Below are positions 8,023 to 16,446 of a DNA stretch of 64,000 nt, one piece after another. How positions within the stretch are numbered: position 1 is the stretch's first letter; the number at the start of each line of letters is the position of its first letter. Where the stretch lies: positions 5,332,001-5,396,000 of the forward strand of contig NZ_CP109055.1 in the NCBI RefSeq assembly GCF_035975855.1. Direction: 5' to 3'. The translations under genes were made by a program, and so were the position numbers. Source of the stretch: Streptomyces sp. NBC_01304 (GTDB lineage: Bacteria > Actinomycetota > Actinomycetes > Streptomycetales > Streptomycetaceae). The notes under the pieces were generated by a model. It saw only the letters and a list, made by a program, of their open reading frames with translations, did not search any database and was not told the origin of the DNA.

Positions 8023-9378
8023 CTAAACCACGAACCCGTCCGCCACGGACAAAGCCTCGTCCAGCACGGACAAGCCCTCCTTCGCCTCCGCCTCGGAGAC
8101 GGTGCACGGCGGAGCCACATGCGTGCGGTTCATCGCGATCAGCGGCCAGAGCCCGCCCTTCTTGCACGCCGCGGCGAACTCGTTCATGGGGGCGTTCGCG
8201 GCCCCCGAAGCCGCGTACGGCACCAGCGGCTCCCGGGTCGACGGGTCGCGGACCAGGTCCAGTGCCCAGAACGCGCCCAGACCGCGGACCTCGCCCACCG
8301 AGGGGTGCCGGGAGGCCAGTTCCCGCAGGCCCGGGCCGAGCACGGTCGCGCCGATGTGGGCCGCGTGCTCGACGATGCCCTCCTCGGCCATGGTCGTGAT
8401 CGTGGCGACCGCGGCCGCGCAGGCCAGCGGGTGGCCGGAGTACGTCAGACCACCGGGGTAGGGCTTGCGGGCGAAGGTCTCGGCGATCTCCGACGAGATC
8501 GCGACACCGCCGAGCGGCACGTAACCCGAGTTGACCCCCTTCGCGAAGGTCAGCAGGTCGGGCACGACGTCGAAGTGGTCGAGGGCGAACCACGAGCCGG
8601 TACGGCCGAAGCCGACCATGACCTCGTCCGCGACCATGACGATCCCGTGCCGGTCGCAGATCTCGCGGACCCCGGCGAGGTAACCGGCCGGCGGGACCAT
8701 GACACCCGCCGTACCCGGAATCGTCTCCAGGATGATCGCGGCGATCGTCGAGGGCCCCTCGAACGCGATCGTGTCCTCAAGGTGCTGCAAGGCCCGCGCG
8801 CACTCCTCCGCCTCGGTCGTCGCGTAGAACGGCGAGCGGTAGAGGAACGGCCCCCAGAAGTGGACGACGCCCGCGGAGGCGGTGTCCGAGCCCCAGCGGC
8901 GCGGGTCGCCGGTGATGTTGATCGCCTGGACCGTGCCGCCGTGGTACGAGCGGTACGCGCTCATCACCTTGGGGCGGCCCGTGTGCAGCCTGGCCATCCG
9001 GGCGGCGTTCTCGATGGCCTCGGCGCCGCCGTTGGTGAAGAAGATCTTGTCCAGGTCCCCGGGCGTCCGCTCGGCGATCAGCCGGGCGGCCTCGGAGCGC
9101 GCCTCCACCGCGTACGCGGGGGCGAAGGCCGTCATCCGGCCGGCCGCCTCCTGGATCGCGGCGACCACCTTCGGGTGCTGGTAGCCGATGTTGGCGAAGA
9201 CCAGGCCGCTGGTGAAGTCCAGGTAGCGGGTGCCCTCGTAGTCCCAGAAGTACGACCCCTCGGCGCCTGCGACGGCGAGCGGGTCGATCAGGTCCTGCGC
9301 CGACCAGGAATGGAACACATGGGCGCGGTCGGCCGCCTTGACTGCGGCGCCCTGCGCGGGATCTGCGTGAGGGGTCAT
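8023..9378 (-). CDS. Class III PLP-dependent aminotransferase
   Basis: This protein of about 451 residues starts at ATG 9376-9378 (MTPHADPAQG); an open frame further upstream has no comparable support. Class III (omega/GABA-type) features are present: FTNGGAEAIENAARMAR for phosphate binding, VMVADEVMVGFGRTG with the PLP-pyridine Asp, and DLLTFAKGVNSGYVPLGG with the Schiff-base Lys. These enzymes transfer amino groups from omega-amino acids, amines or beta-alanine to pyruvate or 2-oxoglutarate. Substrate cannot be told from sequence. It is convergent with the MgtC-like gene and divergent from the DJ-1/MarR pair. Confidence 0.88.
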   Translation of the reverse strand: MTPHADPAQGAAVKAADRAHVFHSWSAQDLIDPLAVAGAEGSYFWDYEGTRYLDFTSGLVFANIGYQHPKVVAAIQEAAGRMTAFAPAYAVEARSEAARLIAERTPGDLDKIFFTNGGAEAIENAARMARLHTGRPKVMSAYRSYHGGTVQAINITGDPRRWGSDTASAGVVHFWGPFLYRSPFYATTEAEECARALQHLEDTIAFEGPSTIAAIILETIPGTAGVMVPPAGYLAGVREICDRHGIVMVADEVMVGFGRTGSWFALDHFDVVPDLLTFAKGVNSGYVPLGGVAISSEIAETFARKPYPGGLTYSGHPLACAAAVATITTMAEEGIVEHAAHIGATVLGPGLRELASRHPSVGEVRGLGAFWALDLVRDPSTREPLVPYAASGAANAPMNEFAAACKKGGLWPLIAMNRTHVAPPCTVSEAEAKEGLSVLDEALSVADGFVV

Positions 9379-9485
9379 GGGGCGAGGGTAAATGTCCGCG
9401 ATGCGGACAAGCCATCGGCGCCCTGTTCGGTTGTCGGGGTCGGCGCACGACACTCTGTCGGGCCCGGCAGGAGAGGATGCAGGCA

Positions 9486-9520
9486 TTGACAGCATGCTGT
9501 CGTCATGACAGCATGCTTAC
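9486..9520 (+). promoter_or_regulatory. Promoter and MarR-type operator of the DJ-1/MarR operon
   Basis: TTGACA at 9486-9491 and CAGCAT at 9509-9514 are spaced 17 bp, leaving 6 nt to the ATG at 9521. That geometry suits a leaderless mRNA, and no Shine-Dalgarno is present. The palindrome GACAGCATGCTGTC (9488-9501) overlaps the -35. The 12-mer TGACAGCATGCT occurs twice (9487-9498 and 9506-9517). The downstream MarR protein is the obvious candidate repressor. Confidence 0.6.
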
Positions 9521-10135
9521 ATGACAAAGACAGAGCACAAGCCCGTGTACGTCGCCGTCTACAACACCTACGCCGACTGGGAGACCGGCCACACCACGGC
9601 CTGGCTGGCCCGCACGGGATGCGACATCCGGTACGTCGGCCCGACCCTGGAGCCCGTCACCACCATCGGCGGCATGCGCATCCAGCCCGACCTCGCGCTC
9701 AGCGACGTACGCCCCGAGGACAGCTCGATGCTGATCCTCACCGGCGCCGACCTCTGGGACGCCGGCGACGAGCTCGCACCCTTCGCGCACACCGCCCGAG
9801 CCTTCCTCGACGCGGACGTCCCGGTCGCCGCGATCTGCGGCGCGACCGCCGGGCTCGCCCGCGAAGGACTGCTCGACGACCGCGGCCACACCAGCGCCAT
9901 CTCCTTCTATCTGGCGGCCACCGGCTACAAGGGCGGCGAGCACTACAGGGACGAGGACGCGGTGAACGACCGCGGTCTGATCACCGCCGGCCCGACCGAG
10001 CCGGTCGCGTTCGCCCGGGAAGTCCTCGGGGAGCTCGGCGCATTCCAGGGCGAGGTGCTCGACGCCTGGTACCGGCTGTTCCACGACTCGGACCCGGCGG
10101 CGTACGAGACCCTTCAAGCGGCGGGCATGGGATGA
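9521..10135 (+). CDS. DJ-1/PfpI family protein
   Basis: This 204-residue class I glutamine-amidotransferase-like protein has a nucleophile elbow at VPVAAICGATAGLA (Cys ~107), the position of the reactive cysteine in DJ-1/PfpI proteins. Members act as chaperones, glyoxalases or isonitrile hydratases, or sense oxidation; the activity here is undetermined. The gene overlaps the MarR gene by 4 bp (ATGA). The promoter contains a duplicated palindromic site, so expression is probably controlled by that MarR protein, perhaps in response to electrophiles or oxidants. Confidence 0.85.
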   Translation: MTKTEHKPVYVAVYNTYADWETGHTTAWLARTGCDIRYVGPTLEPVTTIGGMRIQPDLALSDVRPEDSSMLILTGADLWDAGDELAPFAHTARAFLDADVPVAAICGATAGLAREGLLDDRGHTSAISFYLAATGYKGGEHYRDEDAVNDRGLITAGPTEPVAFAREVLGELGAFQGEVLDAWYRLFHDSDPAAYETLQAAGMG

Positions 10136-10611
10136 GCCGTACGGAGAAGGAGCAGGAGCGCGAGCAGGAACTGCTCAGCCGGACGGCGCTCGGCGCCTTC
10201 CGGCTGAACGGCCAATTCCTCGCGGTCGCCGAGGAGTTGGCGAGGCCGTCAGGGCTCACGGCCGCCTGGTGGCAGGTGCTCGGCGCCGTACTGCGCGAGC
10301 CGCTGCCCGTCGCGGGGATCGCGCGCGCGATGGGGATCACCCGGCAGAGCGTGCAGCGCATCGCCGATCTGCTCGTGGGCAAGGGACTTGCGGTCTACGT
10401 TCCCAACCCGGCCCACCGCCGGGCGAAGCTGCTCACGCCCACCGACGAGGGGCGGGCCGCGATCCGGAAGATCGATCCCGGGCACGCGGATCTCGCACGC
10501 AGGCTGGCCGAAGAACTCGGGGCGGAGCAATTCGCCGAGACCGTGCGGGTACTTGAGCGCCTTTCACAGGCTGTGGACAGGCTGAGCCACTCCGCCGTTA
10601 CGGAACCGTAG
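10132..10611 (+). CDS. MarR-family transcriptional regulator
   Basis: The 159-residue winged-helix protein has MarR features: VAGIARAMGITRQSVQRIAD as helix-turn-helix (~61-80) and a wing with PNPAHRRAKLLTPTDEG. The ATG overlaps the DJ-1 stop as ATGA. No Cys is seen, so a cysteine redox switch is unlikely. The paired palindrome at the operon promoter suggests autorepression. It probably derepresses the DJ-1 partner when a phenolic or other small ligand binds. Confidence 0.88.
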   Translation: MSRTEKEQEREQELLSRTALGAFRLNGQFLAVAEELARPSGLTAAWWQVLGAVLREPLPVAGIARAMGITRQSVQRIADLLVGKGLAVYVPNPAHRRAKLLTPTDEGRAAIRKIDPGHADLARRLAEELGAEQFAETVRVLERLSQAVDRLSHSAVTEP

Positions 10612-10689
10612 AGGACTTAACGCCTGACCGGGCATTCCCGGCACTATCCTCGCTCTGTTGGTGCTTGTACGGGGGGAAGGCGGGGGCCG

Positions 10690-12603
10690 ATGGAGAAGCT
10701 GGGGCCTACGGACCCGAAGCAGATCGGGGTGTACCGCCTGCTCGGGCGGCTCGGTGCGGGCGGGATGGGGCAGGTGTATCTGGCCCGCTCCGACCGCGGG
10801 CGGACCGTCGCGGTCAAGCTGGTGCGCGAGGAACTTGCCGAACAGGAGGAGTTCCGGGGCCGGTTCAGGCGCGAGGTCGAGGCGGCGCGGCGGGTCGGCG
10901 GGCTGTGGACGGCGCCCGTGCTCGACGCCGACACGGAGGCGGCGATCCCGTGGGTGGCCACGGGTTATGTGGCCGGGCCCTCGCTGCAGACCGTGGTGGG
11001 GCACGAGCACGGCCCGCTGCCCGAGCGTTCGGTGCGCATCCTCGCCGCCGGACTCACCCACGCGCTCAAGGACATCCACGCGGCGGGCCTGATCCACCGC
11101 GACCTCAAGCCGTCGAACGTCCTGGTGACCATCGACGGACCGCGCGTCATCGACTTCGGCATCGCGCGCGCCCTGGAGACCGTGACCGACGGCGGCCTCA
11201 CCCGCACCGGCGCACTCGTCGGCTCGCCCGGCTTCATGGCACCCGAGCAGGTGCGGGGTGATGCCATCACCCCGGCGTGCGACATCTTCTGTCTGGGCTC
11301 GGTGCTCTCGTACGCGGCCACCGGCGCCCTGCCGTTCGGCGCGGCCGGCAGCGGGGTGCACGCCCTGATGTTCCGGATCGCCCAGGAGGAGCCCGACCTC
11401 GACGAACTCCCGGAGAGCCTGCAGGACTTGGTGCGCGCCTGCCTGGCCAAGGACCCGGCGGAACGGCCCTCCCTCGACGAGCTGCTGCGCCGGGTCGGGG
11501 CCGGGGAGACCGTGCTGGACGGGCGGGCCCTGGAGCCGTGGCTGCCCGGCATGCTGGTGGCCCAACTGGGGCGGCACGCCGTGCAGTTGCTTGACTCGGA
11601 GGACCCCGAGGCCGGACCGGACCCGACTCCGGGCGAGGCCGAGGGCAAGCGCGAGGGCGGAAGCGGGGCCGGGACCGGAACCCCGCCGCCGCCCGGCACC
11701 CCGAGCGACACCCCGCCCGCCCTCGACCGCCTGCCCACGATGGCCGCGGGCCCGGGCTCGACCCCACCGCCGACTCCGGCTCCGGCGCCGCAGAACCCAC
11801 CCGCGTACGGCTATCCGCATGCCCAACCGGGCCCCGGCTACGGCTACCCGCACGCCCAGCCCGGCAGCGCCTACGGCTATCCGCAGGGCCAGAGCGGCGG
11901 ATACGGGCACCCGCAGGGCGGCGACCCCGGGCACGGCCCCGCCGGCGCCCAGCAGCCCCCGGGCCCCGCCTTCACCACCGGCGGCTGGCACGACCAGCAG
12001 CACACACCCCCGTACGGCCCGCCGCCGCAGCCCCGGCGCAGCGGCCGGGCCACCGCCCTGCTGCTCGTCGTCGCCGTGCTGGTCGCGATCGGCGCGGGCG
12101 GCTCGGTGTACGCCGTGATGAAGGGCGACGACCCGAACCAGAAGAACAACCGCGGCGACAAGCCCGCGGCGACCTCCAGCGCGCCGGTCGATCCGCCGAC
12201 CTCCGGCCCCACCACCTCGGAGCCGCCGACCAGTTCGGAGCCGCCCACCACTCCCCCGGCCGACGAGGACGCGATACCGGAGCAGTTCCTGGGGACCTGG
12301 AGCGCCAGCTTCGAGACGGACGGCGACACCAATACGCGCGTGATGACGCTCGTGCAGGGCGAGGAGGGCCAGACCGTGATGACGCTGTTTGGCGCGAGCC
12401 CCACCTACGACTGCGAGTGGACGGCTCCCCTCAGGTCGGCCGGCTCGTCCGACCTGGTTCTCGGGCCCTCGACCGTCATCCAGGGCTCCACGGAGAGCTG
12501 CAAGCCCGGGCCGGTGAGCCGGGTGACGATGGCGGACGACGGCACGCTCGTGCGGGAGCTGATCGGCACCAAGGGAGAGCCGCTGCACTACACCAAGTCC
12601 TGA
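10690..12603 (+). CDS. Transmembrane Ser/Thr protein kinase (K1)
   Basis: This 637-residue Hanks-type kinase has a GAGGMG glycine loop (22-27), VAVK Lys ~43, HRDLKPSN (~136-143), DFG (~156-158) and GSPGFMAPEQV in the activation segment. After ~285 there is a Pro-rich linker with YGYPHAQPG-type repeats (~370-420), one membrane segment (~453-473) and an extracellular domain (~535-637). That domain begins FLGTWSASF and also occurs in kinase K3. No PASTA repeats are present. It probably senses an external cue and phosphorylates cytoplasmic targets. GGGGGGAAGG lies upstream of the ATG. Confidence 0.92.
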   Translation: MEKLGPTDPKQIGVYRLLGRLGAGGMGQVYLARSDRGRTVAVKLVREELAEQEEFRGRFRREVEAARRVGGLWTAPVLDADTEAAIPWVATGYVAGPSLQTVVGHEHGPLPERSVRILAAGLTHALKDIHAAGLIHRDLKPSNVLVTIDGPRVIDFGIARALETVTDGGLTRTGALVGSPGFMAPEQVRGDAITPACDIFCLGSVLSYAATGALPFGAAGSGVHALMFRIAQEEPDLDELPESLQDLVRACLAKDPAERPSLDELLRRVGAGETVLDGRALEPWLPGMLVAQLGRHAVQLLDSEDPEAGPDPTPGEAEGKREGGSGAGTGTPPPPGTPSDTPPALDRLPTMAAGPGSTPPPTPAPAPQNPPAYGYPHAQPGPGYGYPHAQPGSAYGYPQGQSGGYGHPQGGDPGHGPAGAQQPPGPAFTTGGWHDQQHTPPYGPPPQPRRSGRATALLLVVAVLVAIGAGGSVYAVMKGDDPNQKNNRGDKPAATSSAPVDPPTSGPTTSEPPTSSEPPTTPPADEDAIPEQFLGTWSASFETDGDTNTRVMTLVQGEEGQTVMTLFGASPTYDCEWTAPLRSAGSSDLVLGPSTVIQGSTESCKPGPVSRVTMADDGTLVRELIGTKGEPLHYTKS

Positions 12604-12738
12604 GCACGGCGCGGTGGTTGACGTGCGCGGCGGACCAGGTGTTGAACGCTGCGCGAACATCAGCCGACTCGGGCCTCGCACCGGCTCCGCGCCGCCTACG
12701 GTGACGCTCCATCAGTCGGTCATCCGTGCGAGGCAGCC

Positions 12739-14316
12739 TTGGAATGGTTCAGCGCCGACAACGTCATCGCGATCGTCACCGCCCTGCTCGGTGTGGCCGC
12801 CACCGTTGCCGTTCTCTGGTACGAGCGCCGGGTGCCGCAGCGCAAATCGATCGGCTATCGCGTCCAGTTGGACGCGGCCGTCGGGAGCGCGCCCCAGGTC
12901 GGGCCGGGCACCAAACGCTTCGGCCGGTTCGACGAGGTCGACATGGCCGATGCCACCCTGGTCCTCCTGCGCATCGAGAACGACGGCCGGGAAGCCATCG
13001 CCACGGGCTCCTACACGACCGTGGACGAGGACGGCCGGCCCATCGGCCTGAAGGTCGAGTTCGCGGGCCGCACCGTGCGCGGCATCGCGGTCACCGTGCC
13101 CGGCGCGGCCGAGCAGCCGCCGGCCCCCGACGCCCCGCAGCCCCGGCCGGACAGCGCCAACCTCCTCAGCCACTTCCGGTCCGGCACGGTCCGCTACGCC
13201 GACGGCGTCATCCACCTGCCCCGGGTCCCCCTCAACCGCGGCCGCTACTTCAAGCTCCTGGTGCTCCTCGGCGGCGGCCGCGCGGGCAGCGCCATCCAGG
13301 TGTCCGGCGATCTGGAGGAGGGCGGCGTCGACGTCACGCAGAGCGTGACCATCGACGACAAGCCGCCGCTGTTCAGCCGGCAGGCCCGGCTGCTCACCGT
13401 GCTGCTCACCGCGTGCGTGGTCACCCTCGCCTCCCTCATCGTCGTACGCGGTGACGATCCCCCGCCCATCGGCTGCGCCACCGGCACCCTCACGGTCACC
13501 GGGTCCACCTCCTTCGCGCCGGTCGCCGAGGAGCTGGCAGCCAAGTACCAGGACGACTGCCCCGGCTCCACCGTGCAGGTCGAGGCGCACGGCAGCACGG
13601 CGGGCGTGCGCGCCCTCGACGACGCGGGGAAGCAGGCCGAGGGCGGCTCGCCCGCGCTGATCGCCCTGTCCGACGGGCCCAAGCCGGGCGGCTACCCGCA
13701 ACTGCGCGAGACCGCCACGGCCGTCTCCGCGTTCGCGCTCGTCGTGAACGACCGGGTGCCGGTGAAGAACCTCTCCCTGGCCCAGGTACGCGGCATCTAC
13801 CGCGGCAAGATCCGCAACTGGCGCGAGCTGGGCGGCCCCGTGCTGCCCATCACCCTGGTCAGCCGCGACGCCAACTCCGGTACCCGCGAGGTCTTCCAGC
13901 GCCAGGTGCTCGGCCGCAACGAGCCCGCCAACTCCTCGCGCGACTGCGCGCACAAGGACGACCCGTCCGCGCCGGTGATCCGCTGCGAGCTCGACAGCAC
14001 GGACCAGGTCCTTGCGACCGTGGCCCGCCTCCCCGGCGCCCTCGGCTACAGCGAGCTGCGCACCGGGTCGCCCACCAAGGGGCTGCACCACCTGCGCCTG
14101 GACGGGCACGTCCCGTCGCTGCAGGGGGCGGGCGCGGCCGCGTACCCCTTCCAGGAGATCGAGTACGCGTACACCTTCGGCCATCCGCCCGCCGACTCGC
14201 TCGTGTCCAGCTTCCTCGACTACATGAGCCGGGGCAGCGGGCAGGACGTGATGCTCACGCATGGGCACATACCGTGCGCCACCCCTAAAGGCTTGCGGCT
14301 GTGCGGCGAGGAATAG
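12739..14316 (+). CDS. PstS-like periplasmic-binding-fold protein with two N-terminal membrane anchors
   Basis: The 525-residue protein starts at TTG with GAGGCAGCC upstream. A first hydrophobic segment (~9-28) is followed by a ~180-residue soluble region and a second segment (~214-234). The third part is a phosphate-binding-protein-like domain (~240-525) opening with LTVTGSTSFAPVAEEL and containing SRDANSGTREVF, the oxyanion loop of PstS. It has no lipobox and no transport partners nearby, so it may be a membrane-tethered sensor rather than a transporter subunit. The ECF41 sigma gene begins 11 bp downstream, which implies co-expression and perhaps a signalling link. Confidence 0.8.
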   Translation: MEWFSADNVIAIVTALLGVAATVAVLWYERRVPQRKSIGYRVQLDAAVGSAPQVGPGTKRFGRFDEVDMADATLVLLRIENDGREAIATGSYTTVDEDGRPIGLKVEFAGRTVRGIAVTVPGAAEQPPAPDAPQPRPDSANLLSHFRSGTVRYADGVIHLPRVPLNRGRYFKLLVLLGGGRAGSAIQVSGDLEEGGVDVTQSVTIDDKPPLFSRQARLLTVLLTACVVTLASLIVVRGDDPPPIGCATGTLTVTGSTSFAPVAEELAAKYQDDCPGSTVQVEAHGSTAGVRALDDAGKQAEGGSPALIALSDGPKPGGYPQLRETATAVSAFALVVNDRVPVKNLSLAQVRGIYRGKIRNWRELGGPVLPITLVSRDANSGTREVFQRQVLGRNEPANSSRDCAHKDDPSAPVIRCELDSTDQVLATVARLPGALGYSELRTGSPTKGLHHLRLDGHVPSLQGAGAAAYPFQEIEYAYTFGHPPADSLVSSFLDYMSRGSGQDVMLTHGHIPCATPKGLRLCGEE

Positions 14317-14327
14317 ATCATCGAGCA

Positions 14328-15308
14328 ATGGCCGACCCCGTGGCGCACGACCAGGATGAGCGGGACGAGCGGGACGAGCGGGACGAGCGGGACGAGCGGG
14401 ACGACGAAGCCCTCGCCCGCGCCTTCCAGGAGCACCGGAGCCATCTGCGCTCGGTGGCCTATCGCATGCTCGGCTCGCTGAGCGAGGCGGACGACGCGAT
14501 CCAGGAGGCCTGGTTCAAGGTCGACCGGGCCGACTCGTCCCAAGTCGCCAACCTGGGCGGCTGGTTCACCACGATCGTGGGCCGGGTCTGCCTCGACATG
14601 CTGCGCACCCGCAAGACGCGCCGCGAGGCCCCGCTCGAAGGTCCGGACGGGCAGGTCCACGTGCCCGACCCGATCGTCGGCCGGGTCGAGGTGATCGATC
14701 CCGAGCACGAGGTGATGCTCGCGGACTCGGTGGGCCTCGCGCTGCTGGTCGTCCTCGAAACCCTCGCGCCGGCCGAGCGGCTGACCTTCGTGCTGCACGA
14801 CATGTTCGGTGTCTCCTTCGAAGACGTCGCGGTGATCGTCGACCGCAATCCGGCGGCCGCACGGAAGCTCGCGAGCCGGGCGCGCTCGCGTGTCCAGGGC
14901 GCTGCCCCCGCCCCCGACACGGACCTCGTCCGCAAGCGGGCCATCGTCGATGCCTGGCTGGCGGCGTCGCAGAACGGGGACTTCGAGGCGCTGGTCTCGA
15001 TGCTCGATCCGGATGTGGTGCTGCGGGCCGACGGCGGAGTGGGGCTTGCGGGGGTGTCCAAGCTGATTCGGGGTGCGCAGGCGGTGGTCGAGCAGGCTCT
15101 TCTGTTCGCGCGCTATGCGCAGTTCGGGCAGGTGGTGCTGATCAACGGGGCTGCGGGCCTGGTCACCGCGCCGGACGGGAAGGCCTTCTCCCTCACGGAG
15201 TTCACGATCCGGGACGGGGTGATCGTGGAGATCAACATCCTGGCGGATCCGGATCGGTTGGCGGGGCTTCGGCTACCAGATTTCACCCCACCCCACCCCT
15301 TCCCGTAA
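14328..15308 (+). CDS. ECF41-type RNA polymerase sigma factor (SigJ-like)
   Basis: This protein of about 326 residues starts at ATG 14328. Sigma2 (~35-100; YRMLGSLSEADDAIQEAW) and sigma4 (~125-185) are followed by a SnoaL/NTF2-like C-terminal domain (~200-320). That domain contains the VVLRADGGV motif typical of ECF41 factors, whose C-terminal extension substitutes for an anti-sigma factor. An unusual N-terminal run of Asp-Glu-Arg repeats comes from a 9-bp tandem repeat. The C-terminus and stop codon are formed by the start of an intergenic repeat element. It lies 11 bp after the PstS-like gene. Confidence 0.88.
   Translation: MADPVAHDQDERDERDERDERDERDDEALARAFQEHRSHLRSVAYRMLGSLSEADDAIQEAWFKVDRADSSQVANLGGWFTTIVGRVCLDMLRTRKTRREAPLEGPDGQVHVPDPIVGRVEVIDPEHEVMLADSVGLALLVVLETLAPAERLTFVLHDMFGVSFEDVAVIVDRNPAAARKLASRARSRVQGAAPAPDTDLVRKRAIVDAWLAASQNGDFEALVSMLDPDVVLRADGGVGLAGVSKLIRGAQAVVEQALLFARYAQFGQVVLINGAAGLVTAPDGKAFSLTEFTIRDGVIVEINILADPDRLAGLRLPDFTPPHPFP
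14355..14402 (+). repeat. 9-bp tandem repeat inside the ECF41 gene
   Basis: Five units of GACGAGCGG (the first has one change) encode a DERDERDER stretch near the N-terminus of the sigma factor. Unit length is a multiple of three, so expansion or contraction would keep the reading frame. Confidence 0.85.
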
Positions 15309-15412
15309 TTCTGCGAAGCCTTCCGCCCTTCGGGCGGTGTCCTCAAACGCCGGACGGGCTGATTCATGCCGGCGGCAGCCTTAAGGGGACGGGGCGGGGA
15401 GGGGCATAGAGA
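15284..15412. repeat. Intergenic palindromic repeat, copy C
   Basis: The repeat between the convergent ECF41 and LysR genes has the CCACCCCTTCCCGTAATTCTG head, a CCGCCCTTCGGGCGG stem, the TCAAACGCCGGACGGGCTGA module, and an inverted GGGGCGGGGAGGGG tail. It supplies the stop codon of the ECF41 gene and probably terminates both transcripts. Confidence 0.75.
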
Positions 15413-15416
15413 GACA

Positions 15417-16307
15417 TCAGCCCGACACGGCCTGCGCGGCCCGCACATACCCAGCCACCAGCCCGCGACGGTCCTCAGCCCGCCAGGCCAGGGCGAGTTG
15501 GCTCGGAGAGACCCCGCTGACGGGGACCGTCACCACACCATCGCGTGCGAGCAGCGGCGCGTTGCCCGAGGCGAGCAGGCACACCCCCCGGCCGTCGATC
15601 AGCGCCTCGTACGTCTCGTCGATGTTGGCGATCTCCGCCCCGATACGCGGAAGCCTGCCGTCGCGGGCGTCGAGCGCCAGCCAGTAGTCGCGCAGCGAGC
15701 CCGCACTGCGCGGCAGCGCGAGGAACGGCTCGTCGAGGAGGTCGGCGAACTCCACCACCTCCCGCCCCGCCAGCGCATGCGAGGACGGCAGCGCGACCAT
15801 CCTGGGCTCCGTCGCGACCACCACCCACCGGTACCGCGAGGCGTCCGGTACCGGCAGCCACATGAAGGCCACATCGCAGGCCCCCTCCGCGAGGCCCGCG
15901 GTCGCGTCCTGCCAGCCGAACTGGCGCAGGCGCACCTCCGCGTCCGGGTGTTCCGCCGTGAAACGGGACCGGATCGCGGGCAGCAGCCCGCCCCGCCCCG
16001 GACTCGTGCTCATCCCCACGGTCAGCGTGGCCCGCTGCCCTGCCTTCGCGCGCTCCAGGGCGCCTTCGGCCGCCTCCCACTCATCAAGCACCCGCCGCGC
16101 GTGCGGCAGCAGTGCCTCCCCGGCCGGCGTGAGCCGCACTCCTTGCCGGTCGCGCTCGAAGAGGGGTGCGCCCAACTGCCGTTCCAGGGAGCGGATCTGC
16201 TTGCTCAGGGCGGGCTGGGACACATACAGCCGCTCTGCCGCCCGCGTGAAGTGGAGCTCGTCGGCGACCGTCGTGAAGTAGCGGAGGTCCCGCCCGTGTA
16301 CGTCCAT
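15417..16307 (-). CDS. LysR-family transcriptional regulator
   Basis: The 296-residue protein has the LysR winged helix at its N-terminus (FTRAAERLYVSQPALSKQIR, ~20-40; LGAPLFERDRQGVRLTPAG). A type 2 periplasmic-binding effector domain (~90-290) follows. It is divergent from an SDR gene. A perfect inverted repeat ATAACC-TCT-GGTTAT covers its start codon, as expected for an autoregulating LysR protein. The effector is unknown. Its stop codon is the CGGGCTGA end of a repeat-like sequence. Confidence 0.9.
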   Translation of the reverse strand: MDVHGRDLRYFTTVADELHFTRAAERLYVSQPALSKQIRSLERQLGAPLFERDRQGVRLTPAGEALLPHARRVLDEWEAAEGALERAKAGQRATLTVGMSTSPGRGGLLPAIRSRFTAEHPDAEVRLRQFGWQDATAGLAEGACDVAFMWLPVPDASRYRWVVVATEPRMVALPSSHALAGREVVEFADLLDEPFLALPRSAGSLRDYWLALDARDGRLPRIGAEIANIDETYEALIDGRGVCLLASGNAPLLARDGVVTVPVSGVSPSQLALAWRAEDRRGLVAGYVRAAQAVSG

Positions 16308-16320
16308 AACCTCTGGTTAT
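16306..16320. promoter_or_regulatory. Putative LysR-type operator
   Basis: ATAACCTCTGGTTAT has perfect 6-bp arms around 3 bp and fits the T-N11-A LysR box. It overlaps the LysR start codon and lies ~125 bp from the divergent SDR start. Confidence 0.6.
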
Positions 16321-16446
16321 CACGCCAGGTCTTGGACGGCCAGAGGCAACCGCGGGCAGGCTGATGCCACAAGCACCGAGACGAACGAGTGAATGAGTCA
16401 CAGACGAGTACGTCTCAACGGTCCATAGGCAAAACGGGAGTTGGCA

